A stretch of 64,000 bases of DNA from Pedobacter chinensis. Lineage in GTDB: Bacteria; Bacteroidota; Bacteroidia; Sphingobacteriales; Sphingobacteriaceae. Below are positions 17,573 to 26,501 of this stretch, in pieces. How positions within the stretch are numbered: position 1 is the first letter of the stretch; every line of letters begins with the position of its first letter. A program made the translations under genes and the position numbers. The DNA is taken from NCBI RefSeq assembly GCF_003339865.1, contig NZ_QPKV01000002.1, forward strand, positions 372,001 to 436,000, given 5' to 3'. Under the pieces are notes generated by a model that was not told where the DNA came from, made no database searches, and saw only the letters and a list, made by a program, of their open reading frames with translations.

Positions 17573-17616
17573 TCGTCCATCGTTTTAATGGTATTAATGA
17601 GCTCGTAAACTTGGTT
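17573..17616. repeat. short interspersed repeat, copy A
   Basis: TCGTCCATCGTTTTAATGG, then TATTAATGAGCTCGTAAAC, is nearly the same as 23924-23968. On the minus strand both read as open peptide (NQVYELINTIK here; NRVYELIDTIENSGR at the other copy). This suggests either a dispersed repeat or remnants of one duplicated coding sequence. It lies just upstream of the SDR start. Confidence 0.5.
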
Positions 17617-17776
17617 GTTTTGATTTGTGATGAATCCATCAAATCAGTATTGATTACTTTACTAACTGAATAACATCAAAAACTATTCAAAGTTTTATTC
17701 ATAAAAGTTATGCTATGAACAGGTATTGTTTTTACATTTCGATAAACATCCTTGATATAAATCTGTTAAAGTATTT

Positions 17777-18496
17777 ATGAAGATATTTGTACTGCTTTTA
17801 TTCCCGGTTCTATTTTGCCTCAAAACATCAGCACAATACAGTGATAGTACAAACTACCATCTCCGGCTTTCTTCGACAGGATCAATTAACCGAACAAATG
17901 ACCAACGTGCTTATTTGCTGAACAACAGTTTAAATTTTGGAATGAAAAAAGAAACTTTCGTTTTAAATTCAGCTACAACCTGGCTTTATGGAAAGCAAAA
18001 TAAAAACCTGAGTAACAACGATTTTTCGAGCACACTGAATTTTAATTTATACAAAACCTTTCCTCATTTTTATTATTGGGGATTGCTTAACTACAATACG
18101 AGTTATTCATTAAAACTTAGAAATCAATTACTGGCTGGTGGTGGCATTGCTTATAGCTTTCTTGATGAAACAAATGCGTATATTAATCTGAGTAATGGGG
18201 TTCTTTTCGATCAAAGCAGCCTGGTTATTGGAGAAAGTTATCATACTTTCCGAAATTCTTTGAGGTTACAGTTCCATTTTGCTGTAAAGGAAATTTTAAC
18301 CATCGATGGAAGTCATTTTCTGCAAAATTCTTTCTCCAGACGAGGAGATTACATCATTCGGTCATCAACAACGGTAGGTTTAAAACTTCGAAAATGGATC
18401 AGCTTAACCACTGCCTTAAATTATAACCGGCTGAACATTACTGAAAGAGAAAATCTAAACTTAACTTATGGTTTAAGTTTGGATAAATATTTTTGA
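17777..18496 (+). CDS. DUF481 family outer membrane protein
   Basis: A 239-residue protein with a signal peptide (residues about 1-19, ending TSAQ) followed by alternating beta strands typical of an outer-membrane barrel, ending in an aromatic residue (LSLDKYF). The family pattern of paired strands with Asn/Thr/Tyr-rich turns (SSTLNFNLYKTFPHFYYWG) fits DUF481 (YdiY-like). The function is unknown; some members are salt-induced. It is transcribed towards the sialic acid locus and converges on its decayed last gene, with 15 bp between. Confidence 0.7.
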   Translation: MKIFVLLLFPVLFCLKTSAQYSDSTNYHLRLSSTGSINRTNDQRAYLLNNSLNFGMKKETFVLNSATTWLYGKQNKNLSNNDFSSTLNFNLYKTFPHFYYWGLLNYNTSYSLKLRNQLLAGGGIAYSFLDETNAYINLSNGVLFDQSSLVIGESYHTFRNSLRLQFHFAVKEILTIDGSHFLQNSFSRRGDYIIRSSTTVGLKLRKWISLTTALNYNRLNITERENLNLTYGLSLDKYF

Positions 18497-18511
18497 AATG
18501 GTTTATTATCA

Positions 18512-19005
18512 TCAATTAACCTCAACAAAAGTGAACATCCCATTTTTCAGGATTATTCCAGTTTTCTCCTTTGAAACTACCAATAGGTGCTTTTATTTTG
18601 ATTGTATTCCAACCTTTTTTTAGTTTTAGAATGCTTGGTTGCGTGAATCATAACCTTCATTGGCCAGTGGTATTTCAATATTACCTTTTTGCCCGGCATG
18701 CAGCCACATTGGTAGCTGAACCAAAGTTTCATTTACCCATATGTACTCAGATCACCCCTAATGCCAAAGTTTATTATCGATGGATCATTAAAAATCGCTG
18801 ACCATTCTGCCCCGTCGGTAATGCTATCGCCAATGAAAATAGTTTGAGCTTTGGTTTTAGGAAGTGTTTCAAAGTGGCTTACCTTTTGCCAACAATAAGT
18901 TGGGAAATCATTTTGCGAATAGGTTGGCAAAATATTTTGCGCATAACTACCTATAAATGAGCAAAACAACATAGCAATTAGTAAAAAATGGTTGAACAAT
19001 TTCAT
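18512..19005 (-). pseudogene. decayed deletion fusion of an SGNH/GDSL esterase N-terminus and a GH20-type C-terminus
   Basis: The ATG at 19005 gives a signal peptide and a good SGNH hydrolase start: HFETLPKTKAQTIFIGDSIT with the GDS block I nucleophile Ser, then INFGIRGDLSTYG and a stop near 18733. Directly after it, in other frames, the sequence reads WVNETLVQLPMWLHAGQKG, EIPLANEGY, LKLKKGWNTIKIKAPIGSF and, after another shift, MFTFVEVN. The second part resembles the C-terminal end of Bacteroidota beta-hexosaminidases. Two or three frameshifts make it non-functional. The likeliest history is a deletion joining two former operon genes, followed by decay. It is the last unit of the sialic acid cluster, 12 bp after the epimerase gene. 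Confidence 0.6.
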
Positions 19006-19017
19006 TCTCTGATTTGC

Positions 19018-20196
19018 TTAGTCTAAATCCTGTAGTAATTGTGCGCAGTACCATTCCTGCCGTGGCAAGTGAAAAGGTCCTTTAAACAAATTTCCTTTGG
19101 CAGTTTGTGCAATGGTGCCATCACGATGCAGGTAGCCAAACCACTCCCCATTTCTGGTATCATGAAATTTGCTATAAGCATAATCGTGAATCATTTTATG
19201 CCAACGGGCGTATTTCTCATCTCCAGTTAATTTATAGGCCAGTAATGTTGCTATGATAGTTTCATTTTGAGGCCACCAGAATTTCATATCCTGCCAGTAT
19301 TCCTGTACGGGTTTATGGTAAACATCTCTGAAATAAAGGATGCCGCCGTATTCTTTGTCCCAGCCACGCTCCCACATATAATCCAGCATCTTACAGCCCA
19401 ATGCTATTAACGCTGGATCGTGATTACGGTATTTTGCCTCATGAAGGATAAACCAGGCACCTTCAATGGCATGGCCCGGATTTAAGGTTCTTCCATCAAT
19501 ATGATCTATTATAGAGCCATCAGGGGCAACCTGCTCCATTACGCATTTAATGTCATCCTTAACAAAGTCGTTTTTTATTTCTGCTATCCATTTTGAAATC
19601 CATTCATCGCATCTTTCATCGCCAATTGTTTCTCTCAGCTGTTGAGCAGTGTTCATCATAATCATTGGCACACCAATGCCTTTTGATGGCCGTATGCCTG
19701 TAAATTTTGCGGGCAGTAATCCTGGCGTAGTAGAATATTCAATACATTTTCCAAATAAATATCTGGCTGTATCGGCTGCTTTTTTATCACCACTGGCTTT
19801 TGCATAAGCTGCATTGGCAATTACGGCAAAGGTTTCAGAAAAATAATAGCGACGTTTCCTGATCGGTTTTCCATCTCGGGTTACATGAAAAAACATCTGG
19901 CCATCCGTATCAAAACAATATTGATTCAAGAAGTCAATGCCCGATTTTGCACCTTCTAACCATTCTTTTTTCTGTTCAATGGTATTGTAAAGTGTAGATA
20001 GTAACCATGCTGCACGGCCCTGAATCCAAACCGCTTTATCGTCATCTATTAAACTTCCATCCTGATCACGCATTAATAAATAACCACCATAAGTTTTATC
20101 AATCGATTTTGGAAACCAAAATGGAACGGTGTTGTTCAATAATTGATTTTTATAAAATGCTGAAAGTTTTTGCAGCTCTGCAGTGGTATAACTCAT
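19018..20196 (-). CDS. N-acylglucosamine 2-epimerase family protein (ManNAc/GlcNAc epimerase)
   Basis: A 392-residue (alpha/alpha)6 barrel of the AGE family. Family features include WIQGRAAWLLSTLYN, GHAIEGAWFILHEA with the catalytic-type His, KFWWPQNETIIATLLAYKL, and GEWFGYLHRDG near the end. In the Bacteroides sialic acid route the enzyme interconverts N-acetylmannosamine and N-acetylglucosamine after the lyase step. The position inside this nan locus supports that reaction here. It is cytoplasmic, starts 5 bp after the esterase stop, and is co-transcribed. Cellobiose 2-epimerase is a related alternative, made less likely by context. Confidence 0.85.
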   Translation of the reverse strand: MSYTTAELQKLSAFYKNQLLNNTVPFWFPKSIDKTYGGYLLMRDQDGSLIDDDKAVWIQGRAAWLLSTLYNTIEQKKEWLEGAKSGIDFLNQYCFDTDGQMFFHVTRDGKPIRKRRYYFSETFAVIANAAYAKASGDKKAADTARYLFGKCIEYSTTPGLLPAKFTGIRPSKGIGVPMIMMNTAQQLRETIGDERCDEWISKWIAEIKNDFVKDDIKCVMEQVAPDGSIIDHIDGRTLNPGHAIEGAWFILHEAKYRNHDPALIALGCKMLDYMWERGWDKEYGGILYFRDVYHKPVQEYWQDMKFWWPQNETIIATLLAYKLTGDEKYARWHKMIHDYAYSKFHDTRNGEWFGYLHRDGTIAQTAKGNLFKGPFHLPRQEWYCAQLLQDLD

Positions 20197-20201
20197 ATCT
20201 T

Positions 20202-22286
20202 TTATTTTATTGCAATGGAAAATGTGGAAGCAGGCAATCCACTCCCGTTAACTAAATTGGCTCTTGTAAAGGGTTGCCAGGCATATAATATTTTTTTGAT
20301 GATCTGCCCATCCGGGATATTTAAATACACTTTTTGCTTATAAATTATTCCCCGAGCTTCTATTCTTTCGCCTTGTAGATTGACCATTTCAAAACCAGTT
20401 AATGCTTTGTTATCACTTGTTTTTAAATCTTTATCGTGCGAAAAAGAAATCATCAGCTGATGGCCTTCTTTTTTAACTGAAAGCGGTACAGGACCCGAAA
20501 ATTCGTTTTTTTTACCATAGGTTTTATGGAGTGCAATAAGCGCTAATCTGTTTCCTATAGGCTTTTTATTTACCGGATGCACATTTAACGAATCACCCAG
20601 ATCATAACTAACAGCCATTCCCAAATTTGGAAGAATATACTGCAAATCGTTTTGAATGCTTCGAAAATTCGGCCATTCTGCCCTATTTATGCCAGATAGC
20701 TGAACATAATAAAATGGAAATGAATTATGCCATTTTTGTCGCCAGCTGTTTATTAGTGTTAGAAATGAATGTTGGTATTGCTCAGGGTTTTGGGCATTGC
20801 TTTCTCCCTGATACCAGATTACACCTTTTATAGGGAAATCGATCAATTTCGCAATACCAGCTTCATAATTGTAAGCCGGCCCATAGGGATGACGCTGTTT
20901 TGGATTTGCTGCATTTTTTAAATTAACATCAGCTCTTTTTCTAACCCATTCCTGTACAAAATCAGATTGCCGCCAGTTGTTAAGGAAATTGATGAGATTA
21001 TCATCATGTTCAATGGTTGCCCTGTCAATCCATGCTTCAACGATACTTCCCCCAACAGCCATTTGAATCAGTCCAATAGGAACATGTTCTTCGTCTTGAA
21101 TTTTTTTGCCGAAATAATAACCGACAGCAGAAAAATCAGCAAGGTTTTCGGCCGTTGCATTTTGCCATTTGCCATCGAAATATTGCAACTGGTTAATTTT
21201 GTTCAAAGTTGTGCTATCCCATGGTACATCATTGGTTTCTGCCAGAAGATTGTATTTCAAAATTCTTAATAAAGGATTTTCTTCGAGGCTTTTTAAATCT
21301 ACTGCTCCGGTTGATGTCGATTTTAATGGAAAGACCATATTGGATTGACCCGAACACAGCCAAACATCGCCGATTAAAATATCTTTTAAAACAACACTTT
21401 CATTTCCATCATTAACTATTAGTTCGAGAGGGCCACCATGGGTACGTGCAGGAAATTGAACTTGCCATTTTCCCTCATCATTGGTTTTAGCTGTAAGTTG
21501 GTTTTGCCCAAATGAAACTCGAATGATTTTACCGGCATTGGCTGTTCCCGAGATTACAATAGGCTTATTGCGCTGCAAAACCATGTGATCGGCAAATATT
21601 TCAGAAAGTTTGAGCTTTCCATAATTCCCGGTAATCCGTTTATAAATGGTTTGGGCAATGATAACAGCGCCATCCTGATCTGGATGGAGGCTATCAACAA
21701 ACAAATCTGGCCTGTTGCAGAGTGGTAAATTTAAATCAATCAGACTAACTCCGTTTGCAACTGAAATTTCCGGAATAAGCTTTTGGATTTGCCAATACCA
21801 ATCTCTGGTGCCTGATTTAAATCGCGGATGGTCACTGAAAATCGGTGTCAGTTTACAGATATAGATTTTAATTTTTGGATTATTTTTTTTGAAACTGTCT
21901 ATCAGCCATGCATAATCTGCTTCAAAATCGTCCCTGTAATTTGGCCAATTTCTGGGATCGGTATCGTTCAAGCCCAAATCAATAATAGCGATATCGGGTG
22001 TAAAATTTAATGCTTCTGAAAATGCTTTGGTTTTGTAATAAGGATTATGTCCGTTCTTTAACAACGTAGCACCACTAAATCCAAAGTTTCGAACTACATA
22101 TTTTTCTCCCAGCAAATTTTGCAACACCGATGGGTAAGATTGTGATGGATTTGTTAAACCATAGCCAAAGGTTACTGAATTGCCAATACAAGCTATTTTT
22201 AGCGGTTGGGCAGCACTAAAAAGTGATATTAATAATCCAACCGCCAGTAGAATAACCTTTGAAAGTGCTTTTTTATCTGATAACAT
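20202..22286 (-). CDS. fusion of an SGNH hydrolase and a sialate O-acetylesterase
   Basis: A 694-residue exported protein with a signal peptide (cleavage near SAAQP). Residues about 28-230 form an SGNH hydrolase: block I GNSVTFGYG (Asn replaces the usual Asp of GDS), LGLNDTDPRNW as block III, and the catalytic DSLHPD in block V. From about residue 235 a sialate O-acetylesterase begins (ADHMVLQRNKPIVISGTA), with LCSGQSNMVFPL holding the nucleophile Ser and KGVIWYQGESNA. It probably removes O-acetyl groups from sialic acids so the sialidase and lyase can act. The start overlaps the sialidase end by 14 bp. Confidence 0.85.
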   Translation of the reverse strand: MLSDKKALSKVILLAVGLLISLFSAAQPLKIACIGNSVTFGYGLTNPSQSYPSVLQNLLGEKYVVRNFGFSGATLLKNGHNPYYKTKAFSEALNFTPDIAIIDLGLNDTDPRNWPNYRDDFEADYAWLIDSFKKNNPKIKIYICKLTPIFSDHPRFKSGTRDWYWQIQKLIPEISVANGVSLIDLNLPLCNRPDLFVDSLHPDQDGAVIIAQTIYKRITGNYGKLKLSEIFADHMVLQRNKPIVISGTANAGKIIRVSFGQNQLTAKTNDEGKWQVQFPARTHGGPLELIVNDGNESVVLKDILIGDVWLCSGQSNMVFPLKSTSTGAVDLKSLEENPLLRILKYNLLAETNDVPWDSTTLNKINQLQYFDGKWQNATAENLADFSAVGYYFGKKIQDEEHVPIGLIQMAVGGSIVEAWIDRATIEHDDNLINFLNNWRQSDFVQEWVRKRADVNLKNAANPKQRHPYGPAYNYEAGIAKLIDFPIKGVIWYQGESNAQNPEQYQHSFLTLINSWRQKWHNSFPFYYVQLSGINRAEWPNFRSIQNDLQYILPNLGMAVSYDLGDSLNVHPVNKKPIGNRLALIALHKTYGKKNEFSGPVPLSVKKEGHQLMISFSHDKDLKTSDNKALTGFEMVNLQGERIEARGIIYKQKVYLNIPDGQIIKKILYAWQPFTRANLVNGSGLPASTFSIAIK

Positions 22287-23796
22287 CTTTAACCGGAATA
22301 CTTACAAAAAACAAATCCCGAACACCTTCGTAAATTAAACCGATGGTATTCTCATCAATTAATGTGAGTGCAGAATAGCCAAAAGATGAGCGTTCATCAA
22401 TTAACAATTCATGGCTCTCCATCCATGTTTCGCCTAAATCCAAACTGGCTTTAATGGTCAGGTTTTTTCTATCCTTTGTAGAATTCACATTGCTAAAGAA
22501 TAGCACATCTTTTAAAACTCCTTTAACCCGTACCTTCGCTTTTATTAAACTTGCCATACAAACCGGATCGGCCAAAGTATTTGCAGAGGTTGAATGTGTA
22601 ACCCAGGTTTGCCCAAAATCAGTAGTGGTAGAAATGCTTCTGAATTTCCCCCTATTATCACGCATGTTCAACATGAGTGTGCCTGGCGTTGTTTCAACTA
22701 CTGCACTTTCTGTGGTATTGCTTTTGGCACCTATGCCACTATTCCAGCTTTTTCCATGATCTTTGCTGTAAATGATTGTAGCGTGTGGCATTTTATTTTC
22801 ATCCCAATATTGTGCAGGAAAAACAAGCGTTCCATCTTTCATAACTGACCCTGTACCAGGCCCATTGAAAAAAAGATTCCACTTGGGGTTTTTAACCTGA
22901 CTGGTAATACTTACTGGTTCTGACCAGGTATTGCCATCATCCTTGCTGTGAACAATCACCAATTGACCTGTTTCATCAGGCAATAACCCTGGCTTTGAAC
23001 CTGCTATTGAACGATTTCCTTTACTCCAAAGTGCCACAACCCAAATCGTTTTGGTTACAGGATCATATAAAACAGCAGGATCGCCAACACCATTATTGTC
23101 ATGTGGTGCACCCATATCCATAATGATTTTCATTGGCTCCCAGGTTTTACCCTTGTCAATACTTCTGCTCATGCCCACATCAATGTTTGCAGGCAGGTCT
23201 TTCGAGTGATCATACCTGATATCATAAACTGAAATTAAAGCTCCTGATTGAGTGGTAGCAATGCCAGGAATACGAAAAGTGTTAATCTGATCGGTTCCGT
23301 GTTTTCTAACTACACTTCCTGTTTTGAAAACATAATTATTTTCAGGAACTGAGATTTTTTTTCTTAATAAGGTTAGTTGTTTAATTGAAATGCCAATATG
23401 GAGATCAATTGCAGTATTGGGCTTTAGTATGATATTTAACCAGAGATAATGATTCCCTGCGTTTAACCGGCTTGACAACGGAACACTGAAATGTCGATTT
23501 TTGATCGAAACCGAGCCAATCATTTTATTTGCAGAAAAACGCTGTAAACTATCGGTATCATAAACTTCAATGTTTTGAATATGATTGATGCTTTTTTTAT
23601 CTAATGAACCAGTTAACGAAACACCTGTTAAATTTTCATTGCTTTTTACAAGTAAACGAATAACAGGGTTTGTTAATTCGTTATTAAAAATGGGCTGCCT
23701 GATTTGATTAATTTCAATATCCGGCTGAGCGATTTGCTGCCCAAAAGAGATATTGAAGCTAATGATAAAGGCTATATAAAGGATGATATTTTTCAT
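22273..23796 (-). CDS. nanH: exo-alpha-sialidase (GH33)
   Basis: A 507-residue secreted or periplasmic sialidase. A signal peptide (about residues 1-19, ending SFGQ) is followed by a beta-rich N-terminal domain (residues 20 to 160) as in Bacteroides enzymes. The catalytic six-bladed propeller then starts with the FRIPGI motif whose Arg binds the sialic acid carboxylate. Asp-box motifs (SxDxGxTW) occur five times: SIDKGKTW, SKDDGNTW, SKDHGKSW, TTDFGQTW and SLDLGETW. It releases terminal sialic acids from glycoconjugates. It lies 259 bp after the MFS gene, the largest gap inside the operon, and overlaps the esterase gene. Confidence 0.93.
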   Translation of the reverse strand: MKNIILYIAFIISFNISFGQQIAQPDIEINQIRQPIFNNELTNPVIRLLVKSNENLTGVSLTGSLDKKSINHIQNIEVYDTDSLQRFSANKMIGSVSIKNRHFSVPLSSRLNAGNHYLWLNIILKPNTAIDLHIGISIKQLTLLRKKISVPENNYVFKTGSVVRKHGTDQINTFRIPGIATTQSGALISVYDIRYDHSKDLPANIDVGMSRSIDKGKTWEPMKIIMDMGAPHDNNGVGDPAVLYDPVTKTIWVVALWSKGNRSIAGSKPGLLPDETGQLVIVHSKDDGNTWSEPVSITSQVKNPKWNLFFNGPGTGSVMKDGTLVFPAQYWDENKMPHATIIYSKDHGKSWNSGIGAKSNTTESAVVETTPGTLMLNMRDNRGKFRSISTTTDFGQTWVTHSTSANTLADPVCMASLIKAKVRVKGVLKDVLFFSNVNSTKDRKNLTIKASLDLGETWMESHELLIDERSSFGYSALTLIDENTIGLIYEGVRDLFFVSIPVKDVIR

Positions 23797-23923
23797 TTGG
23801 TTAAATTTGTTTTTTCAGTAGTTTTTATTTTTTCCAATTGTCTTCATTCAACCATTTAAGCGGTTTAATGGTAATTGGTAATGAGGCCATCAGATTTTTC
23901 ATGTGTTATAAATTATTAATATT

Positions 23924-23968
23924 TCGTCCACTGTTTTCAATGGTATCAATAAGCTCGTAAACTCGGTT
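23924..23968. repeat. short interspersed repeat, copy B
   Basis: This is the counterpart of 17573-17616, inside the 259-bp gap between nanT and nanH. The minus-strand reading NRVYELIDTIENSGR is open. A short ORF of 25 residues follows downstream on the same strand (23902-23825, MKNLMASLPITIKPLKWLNE). These may be remains of a small lost gene between nanT and nanH; no family is recognised. Confidence 0.45.
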
Positions 23969-24055
23969 TGCTTTTTTGTTCAAGAACTCTCAAACCTGGT
24001 TATTCATTCCACTGTGCAGGTCGAAAAATCATAATGATTTTTTTTTTATTTTAAA

Positions 24056-25288
24056 TCAGGTCTCTTCAAAATCATTGAATTTTGGACGTAAAAAATACAG
24101 CTGAACCGTTAGAGCGATGAATACGATTACCGAAAGCATGGCGAAATCTCTTCCCAAACTACCTGAATCGGTAGATTTACCGAGCAAATCGGTAATAAAG
24201 GCCCCGGCAAAAACGCCCGTCATATTCATTATACCATAAGCCGTCGCGCGGTATTTTGAAGAAACAAACTGGCAAAGTATGGGCATATTATTCGCATCGA
24301 ACATTCCATAACCAAAACCGAAACAAAAGGCTGCTCCAATAATGTTAAATAAAGAATGACCAAAGCCAATCAGTAATAATGACGGAATGGTTAATCCCAA
24401 ACCGATGGCACTGGTATAAATGCGGCCCTTAATGTTTTTTTGCACCCACCTATCTGATAAAATGCCGCCAAAAATTACTCCTAAAAAGGAAGAGGCGGCG
24501 ATAGTTATGGTAGAAATCGGACCTGCCTGCGCCATATCAATCCCTAAATTATCGGCAAAAAGTGTTGGCAACCAGTTTTTTGTGGCCCAACCCGGCAAAC
24601 TTGGAATGGCAAAATACATCAGTATGATCCAAAATGAAATATTACTGAACAAAAGTGCCAAACCTTTAAAAAGAGAGGGCTTTAACTGAATCATTTTCTC
24701 TTCAATAATTTCCACGTTCTTTTTTTCCCTTAAAAAAAACACCAGAATGAGCGCATAAGCAATTCCAATAAAGCCAAAGGAATGAAAAGTAACCTGCCAG
24801 GAGAATTTTGAGGCTATTGTAGCACCAAATCCACCAAGTGCCTGTCCCATATAAAGGCCTGTCATGTGAATCCCAACAGCAATAGATCGCGTTTTGGAAG
24901 TATGATAATCGGCGATTAATGATAGTCCGGCTGGAATGTAGAGTGCTTCACTAACGCCCATTAATGCCCTGAGCCAGTAGATCTGATTAAACGTAGTGGC
25001 GTAACCCATTAAAAAAGTAACGAGCGACCATACCATTAAACTTCCAACGATCAACCATTTCCTGTTTAATTTATCGGCAATGATTCCTGCAACCGGGCTC
25101 ATAAAGCCATAGATCCAAAGAAATATTGCCATGAGATATCCAAAATTAGTTGCCGATTTTAATTCGACAATGTCGATTTGCATTGCGGGCTTCATGGTGG
25201 ATAGCATCTGCCGATCCATATAATTTAGCAAAGCCACAACCCATAGCAAAGCCACTACAACCCAGGCATATCTCTTAGTTTCTCTCAT
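24056..25288 (-). CDS. nanT: MFS transporter, probable sialic acid permease
   Basis: A 410-residue inner-membrane protein with about 12 hydrophobic helices, starting with a short cytoplasmic leader and WVVVALLWVVALLNYMDRQM. The MFS loop motif is present as GIIADKLNRKWLI between helices 2 and 3. It belongs to the anion:cation symporter-like / ExuT-like group that includes the Bacteroides NanT. Context, between the mutarotase and sialidase genes, supports import of free sialic acid across the inner membrane. Its start overlaps the mutarotase stop by 4 bp (ATGA), so translation is coupled. Confidence 0.85.
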   Translation of the reverse strand: MRETKRYAWVVVALLWVVALLNYMDRQMLSTMKPAMQIDIVELKSATNFGYLMAIFLWIYGFMSPVAGIIADKLNRKWLIVGSLMVWSLVTFLMGYATTFNQIYWLRALMGVSEALYIPAGLSLIADYHTSKTRSIAVGIHMTGLYMGQALGGFGATIASKFSWQVTFHSFGFIGIAYALILVFFLREKKNVEIIEEKMIQLKPSLFKGLALLFSNISFWIILMYFAIPSLPGWATKNWLPTLFADNLGIDMAQAGPISTITIAASSFLGVIFGGILSDRWVQKNIKGRIYTSAIGLGLTIPSLLLIGFGHSLFNIIGAAFCFGFGYGMFDANNMPILCQFVSSKYRATAYGIMNMTGVFAGAFITDLLGKSTDSGSLGRDFAMLSVIVFIALTVQLYFLRPKFNDFEET

Positions 25289-26442
25289 TGATTGAATTTT
25301 AATTTTCCTCTCAAAATGGATGGTGTTCTAACACCAGCTTTAATTTCGCCACCGGGTATAAAAACCAGGTCATTTGATATTACTGCATTTACTGTAACTG
25401 TTCCATAAGGCATCTTATCTTTCAATGTTGACCATTGATCTGTTAACAAATTGTATTTCAATACTTTTTGATTAAAACCTGGATGATTAGACTGAATTTC
25501 AATTTTACGTTGGTTCAAAATTTCTTTTTTTGCCGGATCTTTCTCTTTGTTAATATTGATAATCAATTCCTCTGTTTTATGAAATGTTTCTCCTTTATCA
25601 CCACTAAAAATGAGGATATCATGTCCCTTTACCACACCAGAGGCTGCAGACAGCGGATAGGAAAGCGATTTTTTTTCATCCCAGGTATTTTTTTTGATAT
25701 CATAAGCGTATACTCCGCTAAATAATGTACTAATCTGGCCCGGTATCTTGCTTCTTCCACCAATAAGAAATATTTGATCAACCTGTGCAGCTCCGAGTAT
25801 AACAGCATGTGAACAAGGATGTATTAAGTTTGGCAACTTTTTCCACCCCATGTATAATCGTTTCAAGTCGAGGGATAGAAATTGTTCGCTCACTCCTGAG
25901 TCTGTTTCGCCACCACCAAGATAAAGCGTTTGATCAACGATTGTGATCGCCGCATTGGTAACCGCAAATGGAAGATCTGGTAAAAAATCAATTCCCAGAA
26001 TTTCATCAGCTTTACTCCATTTCAATAACAGAACTTTTTTGCTCAAGCCGTTTTCATTGTCGCCACCGGCAATAACTATACCCTGTGGCGTACTGCAAAC
26101 AGCAGCATAGGCTAAGTTAAATGGTAGTTTGTACCTGATTCTTGATACCTGAAAAGATGTGTTTGAGTTTATATCCTGATAAACAAAAATATCATCATAA
26201 TATTTTTTTGTACCGCCTAACCAAGGCATTTCCTCTGGAAAATTTGTTCCTCCGGCAACAATGAGCACGCCATTGTGCATACCCGATATTGCCCCGGCTA
26301 AACCAATGGGTTTTATTTGTTTTACTGATGGAGGGATTTGTGCAGGAATACCCCACTCAATTTGACTGATGGATTTTTCCTGTCCCATTAATGCTGGTGT
26401 TATTGTTAAAGTAAGCAAGAAAGTAAGGTATATGATTTTCAT
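25285..26442 (-). CDS. nanM: kelch-type N-acetylneuraminate mutarotase (NanM / YjhT-like, cyclically permuted type)
   Basis: A secreted kelch propeller. I chose the Met at 26442 because it begins a standard signal peptide (MKIIYLTFLLTLTITPALMG); the reading frame extends 12 residues upstream to 26478. Kelch strands with paired Gly and later Tyr/Trp are seen in LIVAGGTNFPEEMPW, GIVIAGGDNENG, LYLGGGETDSG, IFLIGGRSKIPG and VFIPGGEIKAG. The family speeds alpha/beta anomer exchange of released sialic acid in the periplasm, helping uptake and lysis. It lies between nanA and nanT. Confidence 0.85.
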   Translation of the reverse strand: MKIIYLTFLLTLTITPALMGQEKSISQIEWGIPAQIPPSVKQIKPIGLAGAISGMHNGVLIVAGGTNFPEEMPWLGGTKKYYDDIFVYQDINSNTSFQVSRIRYKLPFNLAYAAVCSTPQGIVIAGGDNENGLSKKVLLLKWSKADEILGIDFLPDLPFAVTNAAITIVDQTLYLGGGETDSGVSEQFLSLDLKRLYMGWKKLPNLIHPCSHAVILGAAQVDQIFLIGGRSKIPGQISTLFSGVYAYDIKKNTWDEKKSLSYPLSAASGVVKGHDILIFSGDKGETFHKTEELIININKEKDPAKKEILNQRKIEIQSNHPGFNQKVLKYNLLTDQWSTLKDKMPYGTVTVNAVISNDLVFIPGGEIKAGVRTPSILRGKLKFNQ

Positions 26443-26501
26443 TAAACTATTTGGAATTAGGTTAAGACAATATCGCAAGATTTCGGTTATGCTTGCGATA
26501 T

